This document shows positions 52,209 through 61,236 of a stretch of 64,000 bases of DNA, one piece after another. The notes beneath the pieces are model-generated. The model saw only the letters and a program-made list of their open reading frames with translations, made no database searches and was not told the DNA's origin. Source of the stretch: Sutterella sp047777475. GTDB lineage: Bacteria; Pseudomonadota; Gammaproteobacteria; Burkholderiales; Burkholderiaceae_F. Position 1 is the stretch's first letter, and each line of letters begins with the position of its first letter. Both the position numbers and the translations under genes were made by a program. The stretch lies in contig JBKEET010000001.1 in assembly GCA_047777475.1 (NCBI GenBank), forward strand, positions 124,001 to 188,000. The letters run 5' to 3'.

Positions 52209-54971
52209 ATGGCGACGCTTAATCAGGCAAAGATCATTAAATCTTTGGAAAAAATAACTGAAGATCTCGATAAGAAGACTTTCTTCTTTGATTTTTTGAA
52301 AGCTTACGGCTTTCCGAAGACCACTATTCAAAGATTGCAGAAGAATGATTCCTCTCGCAATATCGCTCTTGAACCTGGTGACTATGGCCTGACCAAGCAG
52401 ATCTATTTTCACCCGCTAGACCACGGCCACCTTAGTAAGGCACTCAAGGAACTCATTAATAACGATGAGCTTAAAAAACAGCGTGTCCGCTTTTTTATCG
52501 TGACCGATTTTCACGATTTGGTGGCATACGATGCAAGAGTTGATGATTACATTGAGATTGATTTCAAAGATCTGCGTTGTAATTTTGATTTTTTCTTGCC
52601 GCTGACAGGACAGTATGAAAAACCTCTGGAGTACAGTGAGCATCCTGCAGATATAAAGGCCTGCGAAAAAATGGGCAGGCTCTATGACGTGATTCGGGTC
52701 CTTAATCATTATGAGAAGAGTGATCTTCACGACCTGAATGTTTTTTTGACTCGCCTGCTGTTCTGCCTTTTTGCCGAAGATACGGGTATTTTCCCCAAAA
52801 AAGGGCAGATGACTTCGGCTATTGAGTCTATGACATCAAGGGATGGAAAAGAGCTGAGGCATTTTTTTGAACAGCTTTTTGAAATTCTCGATATTCCGGA
52901 GAAATCTAAAAAGCGCGACTCCTATCCAGCTACTTTGCAAGCTTTTCCTTATGTTGATGGTGGGCTATTCAGTGAGCACACACGAGTCCCACAATTCAAT
53001 ACTAGAGGGCGCAATTTACTTCTTGAATGTTGCCGTTTGGAATGGAAAGAAGTGTCTCCAGTGATTTTTGGATCCATGTTTCAAGCGGTTGTTGATCCAG
53101 AAAAAAGACATGAGTTTGGAGCTCATTACACCAGTGAGAAAAATATTTTCAAATTGATTCGCCCCCTTTTTCTGGATGATTTGGAAAAGGAGTTGCAGCA
53201 AATCCTTGACCTTAAAAGCAATAAAGAAAAGCGACGCCGATTGAATGATTATCAGACGCGGCTTTCAACGTTCAAATTTTTGGATCCGGCCTGTGGTTGC
53301 GGCAATTTTTTAATTGTCAGCTACCGGGAGCTGAAGACCCTTGAACTAAGGGCCCTTAAGGCGAGATTGGATCTTAGTCCCGATAAATCAAGATCAATAT
53401 TCATGGATTGGGGAGATGATTCTCGAGTTTCCATTGATCAGTTTTACGGCATTGAGCTTGAAGAATTTCCAGTGGAGATCGCTCGAGTTTCCATGTGGCT
53501 GATGGAGCACTTTATGAACGTTAAGTTCGGTGCTGAACTAGGTCGGGTTTTTCCGTCTATCCCACTAAAAAAATCTGTAAACATTATTTGCGCTAATGCA
53601 TTGGAAATTGATTGGAATGATTTAATAAAAGCTAAAAAATTATCATATATTATGGGTAATCCGCCATTCAGCGGTGCTCGCTCAATGAAAAAAATACAGA
53701 AGAAGGAAGTTGAGGCGACTTTTGATGGAATGGAAAACTCTTCGAATCTTGATTATGTATGTGCTTGGTATAAGAAAGCTTCGGATCTTTTGGAAATAAA
53801 TAATAATATTCAATGCGCATTCGTGTCAACGAATTCTATTTGCCAGGGTGAACAAGTTGATCCATTATGGGGATATCTTTTTAACAAGGGTATAACTATC
53901 AATTTTGCCCATCAGACTTTTAGATGGAAAAATGAAGCGAGAGATAATGCCGGAGTGTATTGTATTATTGTTGGATTTTCTAAAACACCTTTAAAAAACA
54001 AAAAACTATATGTATATGACGATGTAAATGACGAACCTACAATGTCAGTGGTTGGCAATATAAATGCTTATTTGGTGGATTCTTCTAGTGATTTGATTGT
54101 TAAATCATCCTCTACTGTTTTGTCTCCCCGGCCAGCTATGGTGTTTGGTAATCAACCGATAGACGGGGGTAACTTATTGATTGAGGCAGATGAAGTTAAA
54201 GATTTCATTGATGATGATGAAATTAGAAAATATGTGAAAAAACTAGTGGGCGCAAAAGAGCTTATTTATAATACTCAAAGGTATTGCCTTTGGTTAGTCA
54301 ATGCGCCTGAAAAAATTTTACAAGATAATAAAATTAAAGAGCGTCTTAGAAAATGTAAAGAATATAGGCTCTCAAGGAAAAGACCTGCTACTAGGGCACG
54401 GGCGGCCACACCTCAGCTATTTCATGATCGGAGATTTGATATACCTCCTGAAATGTCTATCGTAATTCCTCGCGTCTCCGGTGAAAAAAGATTTTATATT
54501 CCTATTGGTTTTGTTGGCTCGGAATCGATAGTTACTGATACTTGTAATTTAATTCCCAACGGAACATTGTTCGATTTTGGGATTCTTGAATCTCGTATGC
54601 ATATGACGTGGATGCGAGCTGTATGCGGAAGACTTGAGAGCCGATATCGTTATTCGCGAGATCTCTGTTACAACACATTCCCTTTGCCAGAAACAAATGA
54701 GTCTCAGAGAAAAATCATTTCTAATTTAGCCCAAAATGTTTTGGATATACGTGAACGTTACCCTGAAAAAACACTGGCTGATTTGTATGATATCGCTCTA
54801 ATGCCTAATGATTTAAAAAAGGCTCATCAAGAATTAGATGGGGCGGTTGACAAACTATATCGTAAGAAGTCTTTTGAAAATGACGAGCAACGTTTGCATC
54901 ACCTTTTTGCGCGCTACGAGAAATTGATTCAGGGTGAAGATGATTCCCAGCTTTTCGATGAGGATTTATAA
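52209..54971 (+). CDS. DNA adenine-type methyltransferase, YeeA/MmeI-like
   Basis: Large class I DNA methyltransferase, 920 residues. A helical N-terminal domain (KTFFFDFLKAYGFPKTTIQRL) is followed by VRFFIVTDFHDLVAYDA, a helical spacer ending FGAHYTSEKNIFKLIRP, SAM motif I DPACGCGNF (359-367), a motif II/III region FYGIELEEFPVEIARVSMWLM and the N6-adenine catalytic motif NPPF (484-487). The C-terminal half should contain the target-recognition domain. Overall order follows the MmeI/YeeA family, but the MmeI N-terminal nuclease (D-x(n)-ExK) is not visible; nuclease activity is probably supplied by the GIY-YIG gene. Strikingly AT-rich against the genome. No ribosome site is visible before ATG. 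It is two bases upstream of the helicase gene. Confidence 0.85.
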   Translation: MATLNQAKIIKSLEKITEDLDKKTFFFDFLKAYGFPKTTIQRLQKNDSSRNIALEPGDYGLTKQIYFHPLDHGHLSKALKELINNDELKKQRVRFFIVTDFHDLVAYDARVDDYIEIDFKDLRCNFDFFLPLTGQYEKPLEYSEHPADIKACEKMGRLYDVIRVLNHYEKSDLHDLNVFLTRLLFCLFAEDTGIFPKKGQMTSAIESMTSRDGKELRHFFEQLFEILDIPEKSKKRDSYPATLQAFPYVDGGLFSEHTRVPQFNTRGRNLLLECCRLEWKEVSPVIFGSMFQAVVDPEKRHEFGAHYTSEKNIFKLIRPLFLDDLEKELQQILDLKSNKEKRRRLNDYQTRLSTFKFLDPACGCGNFLIVSYRELKTLELRALKARLDLSPDKSRSIFMDWGDDSRVSIDQFYGIELEEFPVEIARVSMWLMEHFMNVKFGAELGRVFPSIPLKKSVNIICANALEIDWNDLIKAKKLSYIMGNPPFSGARSMKKIQKKEVEATFDGMENSSNLDYVCAWYKKASDLLEINNNIQCAFVSTNSICQGEQVDPLWGYLFNKGITINFAHQTFRWKNEARDNAGVYCIIVGFSKTPLKNKKLYVYDDVNDEPTMSVVGNINAYLVDSSSDLIVKSSSTVLSPRPAMVFGNQPIDGGNLLIEADEVKDFIDDDEIRKYVKKLVGAKELIYNTQRYCLWLVNAPEKILQDNKIKERLRKCKEYRLSRKRPATRARAATPQLFHDRRFDIPPEMSIVIPRVSGEKRFYIPIGFVGSESIVTDTCNLIPNGTLFDFGILESRMHMTWMRAVCGRLESRYRYSRDLCYNTFPLPETNESQRKIISNLAQNVLDIRERYPEKTLADLYDIALMPNDLKKAHQELDGAVDKLYRKKSFENDEQRLHHLFARYEKLIQGEDDSQLFDEDL

Positions 54972-54973
54972 AG

Positions 54974-56992
54974 ATGCCTGATATTCTGACTGTACGTTAT
55001 GCTCAAACAGGGCGCAGCACCAAACAGAATCCTATGGGCATGCGGGAAATGCAGGCCCGCGCTTACGAGAAGCGCAACGAGCAATACCTGCTTTTGAAAG
55101 CGCCGCCAGCATCAGGCAAATCTCGCGCACTGATGTTCATTGCACTTGATAAGGTCATTAAGCAAGGGCTCGACAAGGTAATTGTTGCGGTGCCTGAAAT
55201 GGCGATCGGCGGTTCATTCAAGGATACGGATCTCACTTCCCATGGCTTTTTTGCTGATTGGCATGTTAACGAGCGATATAACCTTTGCACTCCCGGTAAT
55301 GAAGGCAAGGTTGATCGTGTCGTTGAATTTATGAACCAGCAAGAAGAGCACTACTTGCTCTGCACGCACTCGACGTTTCGCTACGCCTATTCGAAAATCG
55401 GCAATGCATCGGTCTTTAATAAGACGTTAGTAGCCATTGATGAATTCCACCACGCCTCCGTTGAGGAAGGGAACATCCTTGGTGCGATCGTCGATGATCT
55501 GATGGCACATTCAAGGGCGCATATTGTTGCCATGACTGGCTCGTATTTTCGCGGTGATGCAGTACCCATCCTTCTCCCAGAGGATGAAGCGAAGTTCACG
55601 CAGGTAACTTACACCTACTACGAGCAGCTCAATGGCTATAAGTATCTAAAATCGCTCGGAATTGGCTACCATTTCTACCAAGGCCGTTATTTCGATGCCC
55701 TAAAAGAAGTGTTGGATCCCAACAAAAAAACGATCGTCCATATTCCGAATGTCAATTCTCTGGAGTCTACCGGTCGAAAAATCGATGAAGTGGACCGAAT
55801 TCTCGATGTGCTCGGTACCGTACAGTCAAGAGATCAACAGACAGGCATCTATCGCGTTAAGACGCACGAAGGAAAAATTATTTTCGTTGCGGACCTTGTG
55901 ACCGATGATGCGATGCGAGTGAATGTACTTAACTATCTGAGAAACATCAAAAATGCCAGTCAGATGGATACCATCATTGCGCTCGGTATGGCCAAAGAAG
56001 GGTTCGATTGGCCTTGGTGTGAACATGTGCTGACCATAGGTTATCGTTCATCATTAACTGAGATTATCCAGATCATTGGCCGAGCAACGCGTGACTGCCC
56101 AGGAAAGACTCATGCGCAGTTCACAAATCTCATCGCTCAGCCGGATGCTGAAGACGAAGATGTCCGAACCTCAGTTAACAATATGCTCAAAGCCATCACG
56201 GTGTCTTTGCTGATGGAACAAGTTTTGGCTCCCAACATCACTTTCAAGCCACGTTCCTTGATGAGCGAAGGAGAGAAGCCTAAGCCAGGAACGATCGTGA
56301 TTGACGATAAAGACCATCCTGTCAGCGCTCGTGTGCAGAATATTTTGCAGAACGGTGGAATTCAAGATGTCATCACTTCCACCCTTCAAGACACCAAAGT
56401 GGTTGGTCCGATGATTGCTAACGCAGAACCCCCTCAGTTGTTCAACGCTGAAGAGTTGCCTAAGGTCGTGACGCGACTCTACCCAGATCTCACGCCTGAG
56501 GAGGTAAGAGTTGTAGCTGACGCCGCTCACACCGAGATGGTGATCCATAGCAACGGTGGTTTGGTTGATGCTAAGAATTTGCCAAAAGGTTTCGTCGTTA
56601 CGCAAGATGATGACAGTGGTCACGATGACGGCGAGCGGGATCCTGCTGAAAGTGGAAAGCAATTTCTGCGTGTTGGGGAGAAATTTATCAACATCGAGAA
56701 ACTCAACATCGATTTAATCGCTCAAATCAATCCATTTCAGGGGGCTTACGAGGTTCTTTCCAAATCAGTCAATGCACCCATGCTGAAGACAATTCAGGAC
56801 TTGGTTGTTGCTAACCGATCCGGAGTTAGTGCAGAAGAGGCGGTGTTGCTTTGGCCCAACGTGCAGGAGTTTGCAAAAGAGCACGGTATGGCTCCTTCTC
56901 TTCAGTCAGGAGATCCGTATGAACGGCGTCTGGCCGAGGTGCTTGCTTTCATGCGTCGCAAGAAGGCCGAGCAGATGATGGCTCAGAATTGA
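54974..56992 (+). CDS. Superfamily 2 helicase of the restriction-like operon (YeeB-like)
   Basis: A 672-residue DEAD/DEAH-type helicase. Motif I APPASGKS (43-50), motif II DEFHH (156-160), motif III-like MTGSYFRGD (about 191-199), RecA2 part with motif IV-like KKTIVHIPNV and motifs V/VI ALGMAKEGFDWPWCEHVLTIGYRSSLTEIIQIIGRATRD (about 336-374). The C-terminal 250 residues are a separate, mostly helical region. The start overlaps translationally with the methyltransferase end (two-base gap, GAGGA in its last codons). In such systems the helicase probably translocates on DNA to bring the nuclease into action. Less AT-rich than the methyltransferase but still below the flanks. Confidence 0.87.
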   Translation: MPDILTVRYAQTGRSTKQNPMGMREMQARAYEKRNEQYLLLKAPPASGKSRALMFIALDKVIKQGLDKVIVAVPEMAIGGSFKDTDLTSHGFFADWHVNERYNLCTPGNEGKVDRVVEFMNQQEEHYLLCTHSTFRYAYSKIGNASVFNKTLVAIDEFHHASVEEGNILGAIVDDLMAHSRAHIVAMTGSYFRGDAVPILLPEDEAKFTQVTYTYYEQLNGYKYLKSLGIGYHFYQGRYFDALKEVLDPNKKTIVHIPNVNSLESTGRKIDEVDRILDVLGTVQSRDQQTGIYRVKTHEGKIIFVADLVTDDAMRVNVLNYLRNIKNASQMDTIIALGMAKEGFDWPWCEHVLTIGYRSSLTEIIQIIGRATRDCPGKTHAQFTNLIAQPDAEDEDVRTSVNNMLKAITVSLLMEQVLAPNITFKPRSLMSEGEKPKPGTIVIDDKDHPVSARVQNILQNGGIQDVITSTLQDTKVVGPMIANAEPPQLFNAEELPKVVTRLYPDLTPEEVRVVADAAHTEMVIHSNGGLVDAKNLPKGFVVTQDDDSGHDDGERDPAESGKQFLRVGEKFINIEKLNIDLIAQINPFQGAYEVLSKSVNAPMLKTIQDLVVANRSGVSAEEAVLLWPNVQEFAKEHGMAPSLQSGDPYERRLAEVLAFMRRKKAEQMMAQN

Positions 56993-57002
56993 AAGGTGGG
57001 TC

Positions 57003-58268
57003 ATGTCAGAAGAAGAAAAATGGCAGCAAACTCTTAACGAAATTCTTTTTGGCAAAAATGGGGATCCGATGGGCTTGCTGAGTGATGTTCAACCTGCTGC
57101 CCAGACGGCAAAAGCTACATCTCCTGTTGAGCAAAATTTTCAAGAGATTAATGACTTTTACGAAGAGCACCTGCGCGAACCTGATATCCAGTCTACGGAG
57201 ATTTTGGAACACCGCCTCGCGGCGAGGCTTCAGTCCTATAAGTCGCGTCCAGCTCTTGCAAATGCCGTACGGCGACTTGACGTTTACGGCCTTCTGAAGG
57301 AAAAAACGGGAGAGGCTTGTACCCAGAATTCCGAACAATCCACCGTACCTCACAGTTTGGACGATATCCTCAGCAATGACGAAACAGGATTGCTGGGGCA
57401 GGTCGATCCTTCAATTTACAAGATAGAGCATGTTCGCAATCAGGCTCCAGATCAGCGTAATTGGCCCGAAGAGATAGCTAGCCGTAAACCTTGCGAGGAT
57501 TTTTATAAGTTCGAGAAACTTTTTCGCGATGTCGAGCGCGGCATCGCCAATCGGCAGGTTCAGACGGCACGCTTTCAAAGCGAGCGGCAGGTGAATCCGG
57601 GTGACATCTTTATTCTCAGCGGGTTGCTCTGTTACGTAGACGGCGTGCTTAAAAAGAGCGAAGGCGCGAAAAGAAGATCGGTTTCTCGCGTTAGAGAAAA
57701 TCCGCGTCTGCGGGTTATTTTCGAAAACGGTGTTGAGACGAATATCCTCAAACGTTCGTTGGCCCGAGCCCTCTACAAAGATCCTCACGGACGAAGAATT
57801 ATTCCTTCCGCCGATTCAGTGGTGGACGGGTTTCGCGGCATTACTTCCAAGGACCATCTCACCGGTTGCATCTACGTGCTGGCGAGCGAGACCAAGTCGC
57901 CGGTACTGGCCGATCTGAAGCGTCAGGGGAGGCTCGTGAAAATCGGCTTTTCCACGCAGGCTGTTGAAGAAAGAATCCGCAACGCGGAAAAAGATCCGAC
58001 GTACCTCGAGGCACCGGTTCGGATTCTCGCTTCGCTTGATTGCTACAACCTCAATCCGCAGAAAGTCGAGCACTTGATTCATGCGTTCTTGGCCAAGCAG
58101 CGAATCAATATGACGCTCATCAGTTCCAAGGGCGAGCCTTACAAGCCGACAGAATGGTTCGCGGTTGACCGCGACACGGCCATTGCCGTGGCACAGCACA
58201 TTGTCGCCGATGACATCATGGAATACCGCATGGACAATACGACTGGTCGCCTCAAGAAAATTTCCTGA
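57003..58268 (+). CDS. GIY-YIG nuclease of the T5orf172 type (YeeC-like)
   Basis: A 421-residue protein. The N-terminal 270 residues are unassigned, with a central basic segment (SEGAKRRSVSRVRENPRLRVIF). The C-terminal domain is a GIY-YIG endonuclease: GCIYV (288-292), VKIGFS (312-317), the catalytic-type Arg in VEERIRNAE, TYLEAPVRILASL and the Glu in KVEHLIHAFL (about 354-363). AAAGGTGGG precedes the ATG, ten bases after the helicase stop. It would be the DNA-cutting subunit of the operon. Base composition rises back towards the genomic level at its 3' end. Confidence 0.85.
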   Translation: MSEEEKWQQTLNEILFGKNGDPMGLLSDVQPAAQTAKATSPVEQNFQEINDFYEEHLREPDIQSTEILEHRLAARLQSYKSRPALANAVRRLDVYGLLKEKTGEACTQNSEQSTVPHSLDDILSNDETGLLGQVDPSIYKIEHVRNQAPDQRNWPEEIASRKPCEDFYKFEKLFRDVERGIANRQVQTARFQSERQVNPGDIFILSGLLCYVDGVLKKSEGAKRRSVSRVRENPRLRVIFENGVETNILKRSLARALYKDPHGRRIIPSADSVVDGFRGITSKDHLTGCIYVLASETKSPVLADLKRQGRLVKIGFSTQAVEERIRNAEKDPTYLEAPVRILASLDCYNLNPQKVEHLIHAFLAKQRINMTLISSKGEPYKPTEWFAVDRDTAIAVAQHIVADDIMEYRMDNTTGRLKKIS

Positions 58269-58400
58269 CGGAGTTTGACTTTTTAACGGCCCTCGGGCGG
58301 CGGCGCGCCCGATGTGCTATGTTTCTTCACTCGCCTGCCCGGCCCCGCCGGGCAAAAAGGCGCTTTCACGCATCACTTCAGAATACACCGAGCCATCCCC

Positions 58401-60836
58401 ATGTCCGACGAACTTCTCGAGTCCCTCAATCCCCAGCAGCTTCAGGCCGTCACATCGCGCGACAAGAACATACTGATTCTCGCGGGCGCGGGCTCGGGAA
58501 AGACGCGCGTGCTCACGTCGCGCATCGCCTGGCTCCTGAGGGAGCGCCTCGCGGTGACGGGCGACATCCTCGCCGTGACCTTCACCAACAAGGCCGCCAA
58601 GGAAATGCTCACGCGCCTCGAGGCGATGCTCCCTTACGACCTGCGCCGCATGTGGGTGGGCACGTTCCACGGGCTCTGCAACCGCATCCTGCGCGCCCAC
58701 GCCGAGGAGGCGGGGCTGCCGCGAACGTTCCAGATCCTCGACCAGAGCGACCAGCTCTCGGCCGTGAAGCGCGTCATGAAGGCGCTTAACCTCAGCACGG
58801 AGACGACCGATCCGCGCTCGCTCCAGAACATGATCAACTACTACAAGGAGAGCGGCATCCGCGCGAACCGCGTCGGCGCGGGCGAGAACGAGCGCTTCGC
58901 CGCCTTCTACCAGGCCTACGAGCAGCAGTGCCAGAAGGAGGGCGTGGTCGACTTCGCGGAGCTGCTTCTGAGGTGCTACGAGCTCCTCGAGCGCAACGAG
59001 ATCGTGCGCTCGCACTACCAGGGGCGCTTCCGCTACATCCTGGTCGACGAGTTCCAGGACACGAACGCGCTGCAGTACCGCTGGCTCAAGCTCCTCGCCG
59101 GCCAGGGCAAGGGCCCGGACGGCGGCTCGGTCAACTCGGTCTTCGCCGTGGGCGACGACGACCAGTCGATTTACGCGTTCCGCGGCGCCCGCGTCGGCAA
59201 CATGGCCGACTTCCTCAAGGACTTCGGGGTCGCGCAGCCGATCCGCCTCGAGCAGAACTACCGCTCCACCTCGACGATCCTCGAGGCGGCCAACGCGCTC
59301 ATCGCCCACAACGAGGCGCGCCTCGGCAAGAACCTCTGGACCTCGGGCGACAGGGGCGACAAGATCCTCAACATCGAATTCGAAAGCGACCGCGACGAAG
59401 CCAACTGGATCGCCGAGCGCATCAGCGAGAACTACCAGCACTGCCAGCCCTACCGCAACCACGCGGTGCTCTACCGCACGAACGCGCAGTCGCGCGCCAT
59501 CGAGCAGGCGCTCGCCAACCGCGGCATCCCGTACCGCGTCTACGGCGGCCAGCGCTTCTTCGAGCGCGCCGAAGTGAAGCACGTGCTCGCTTACCTGCGC
59601 CTCCTTGACAATCCGTCCGACGACACGAGCTTCCTGCGCGTCGTTAACTTTCCCGCGCGCGGCATCGGCGCGAAGACGATCGAGGCGCTCTCCGACGAGG
59701 CGGGCCACATCGGCTCGAGCCTCTGGGGCGCGCTCGAGAGCCCGAACTACAAGGCGCCGCCGAAGCTCGCGTACTTCCGCGCGCTGATCCTCAAGATGCG
59801 CGAGGAGGCCGAGGAGCTCACGCTCGCCGACGCGATCAAGCTCGTGATCGTCCGCTCCGGCCTCGAGGACTTTTATAAGAACGAGCGCGACGGCGCCGAC
59901 CGCATCGAGAACATGCACGAAGTCATCTCGGCGGCGAGCGGCTATCTCGAAAACGAGGGCATCCCCGCCACGGAGCGCGCCTTTGCCGTGCCCGAGGGCG
60001 ACACGCCGCAGAGCCCCCTGCAGGGCTTCCTCACGCAGGCCACGCTCGAGGCGGGCGACAAGAACGAGCAGGGCGACGCGGACGCCGTGCAGCTCATGAC
60101 GGTGCACGCCGCCAAGGGCCTCGAGTTCCGCGAGGTGTTCATCGCGGGCGTCGAGGACGGGCTTTTCCCGCACTTCTCCGCCGTCAAGGACGACAGCAGC
60201 GGGGGCCTGCCCGAAGAGCGCCGCCTCATGTACGTGGCGATCACGCGCGCGAAGAAGCGCCTCTACATCACGCACTGCCGCTCGCGCATGCAGTTCGGCG
60301 AGCAGCGCTACAACAAGCCCTCGGCGTTCCTCGACGAAATCCCCGAGGAACTCACCGAGGTGAAGGGCGTGAGGCCCCGCCGCCGCAGCTATTCGGACGG
60401 CACCGACTGGGAAAACGAAGACCAGTCGCAGGGCTGGGGCGGCGGTCCCGCCTGGGGCTCCGGGAACGGCGGCCGCAGCTACGGGCGCGGCGGCTATTCG
60501 CGCGAGGGCTACGGCTCGCAGCGCGGCTCCTACGGCAGGGGCGGCTCGGGCTGCGAGCGCCGCGATGAGGGCGACTGGCGCCGCGGCCTGGCGGGCGGCA
60601 GCGCCCGCTACCGCGCCGCGGAGGATCCCGTCGTGAAGCGCTCCGCCGCGCGCAGCGCCTCGGCCGAGTACGGCTTCGCGCCGGGCGACACGGTCGTGCA
60701 CGGCAAGTTCGGCACCGGCAGCGTCGAAAAGCTCACCGGGAGCGGGGCCGACGCGCGCGCCGTCATCAATTTCAAGAAGTTCGGCAGGAAGGAGCTGCTG
60801 CTCGCGCTCGCCGCGAAGAACCTGCACAAGCTCTGA
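58401..60836 (+). CDS. uvrD: UvrD/PcrA-type DNA helicase
   Basis: 3'-5' SF1A helicase for nucleotide excision and mismatch repair, 811 residues. LNPQQLQAVTSRDKNILILAGAGSGKT with Walker A ending at Thr35, TFTNKAAKEM, GTFHGLC, LVDEFQDTN (motif II), GDDDQSIYAFRGA, EQNYRST, VQLMTVHAAKGLEF and VAITRAKKRLYI are all present. A glycine/arginine/serine-rich linker (about 655-740) precedes a C-terminal Tudor-like domain (APGDTVVHGKFGTGSVEKL) like the RNA-polymerase-binding end of PcrA/UvrD. ATG 58401 starts the conserved N-terminus. Back to high GC after the restriction-like operon. Confidence 0.95.
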   Translation: MSDELLESLNPQQLQAVTSRDKNILILAGAGSGKTRVLTSRIAWLLRERLAVTGDILAVTFTNKAAKEMLTRLEAMLPYDLRRMWVGTFHGLCNRILRAHAEEAGLPRTFQILDQSDQLSAVKRVMKALNLSTETTDPRSLQNMINYYKESGIRANRVGAGENERFAAFYQAYEQQCQKEGVVDFAELLLRCYELLERNEIVRSHYQGRFRYILVDEFQDTNALQYRWLKLLAGQGKGPDGGSVNSVFAVGDDDQSIYAFRGARVGNMADFLKDFGVAQPIRLEQNYRSTSTILEAANALIAHNEARLGKNLWTSGDRGDKILNIEFESDRDEANWIAERISENYQHCQPYRNHAVLYRTNAQSRAIEQALANRGIPYRVYGGQRFFERAEVKHVLAYLRLLDNPSDDTSFLRVVNFPARGIGAKTIEALSDEAGHIGSSLWGALESPNYKAPPKLAYFRALILKMREEAEELTLADAIKLVIVRSGLEDFYKNERDGADRIENMHEVISAASGYLENEGIPATERAFAVPEGDTPQSPLQGFLTQATLEAGDKNEQGDADAVQLMTVHAAKGLEFREVFIAGVEDGLFPHFSAVKDDSSGGLPEERRLMYVAITRAKKRLYITHCRSRMQFGEQRYNKPSAFLDEIPEELTEVKGVRPRRRSYSDGTDWENEDQSQGWGGGPAWGSGNGGRSYGRGGYSREGYGSQRGSYGRGGSGCERRDEGDWRRGLAGGSARYRAAEDPVVKRSAARSASAEYGFAPGDTVVHGKFGTGSVEKLTGSGADARAVINFKKFGRKELLLALAAKNLHKL

Positions 60837-60861
60837 AAAAGAGGGGATCTTCTCTTTCTGC

Positions 60862-60867
60862 TACAAT
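60862..60867 (+). promoter_or_regulatory. -10 element of tRNA-Arg
   Basis: TACAAT 32 bases before the mature tRNA; a CCCGGGC-TTC-GGCCCGGG hairpin lies between it and the tRNA. No good -35 seen. Confidence 0.4.
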
Positions 60868-60898
60868 CCTTTGTCCCGGGCTTCGGCCCGGGCTTGGC

Positions 60899-60974
60899 GC
60901 GGCCGTAGTTCAACTGGATAGAACTGGCCCCTCCTAAGGGTCAGATCCGGGTTCGAGTCCCAGCGGCCGCACCA
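60899..60974 (+). tRNA. tRNA-Arg(CCT)
   Basis: A 76-base tRNA with encoded CCA: acceptor GCGGCCG pairs with CGGCCGC, D-arm with TAGTTCAACTGGATAGA, anticodon loop CTCCTAA (anticodon CCT), T-loop TTCGAGT. Reads AGG codons. Followed by a strong terminator. Confidence 0.95.
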
Positions 60975-60990
60975 AAATCCCTTTTCCAAG

Positions 60991-61024
60991 GCGCCGCGCA
61001 GCAATGCGCGGCGCTTTTGTTTTT
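60991..61024 (+). terminator. Terminator after tRNA-Arg
   Basis: GCGCCGCGC and GCGCGGCGC form a 9-bp stem with a six-base loop, followed by TTTTGTTTTT. Confidence 0.85.
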
Positions 61025-61236
61025 CCCGGCGTTTCCTTTCTCCCTGCCTCCGCAGGGTTTCCACCGATGAGCACGATGCGGCCCTCTTGAGACCCGGCAA
61101 ATGTCTTAGGAGGTCCCCCGAAACATAATCCGGTCGTAGGGCGGATAACCCAACCCGCCGTCGATTTCAAGGCGCGATGCGCGACAATGTCACTGAACCG
61201 CGCGGAGCGCCGAGATTACCAAAGGAGACACAGTTT

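Noticed and set aside
60899..60974. tRNA-Arg as attachment site of an integrated element
   Set aside because: No repeat of the tRNA 3' end and no integrase gene are present nearby.
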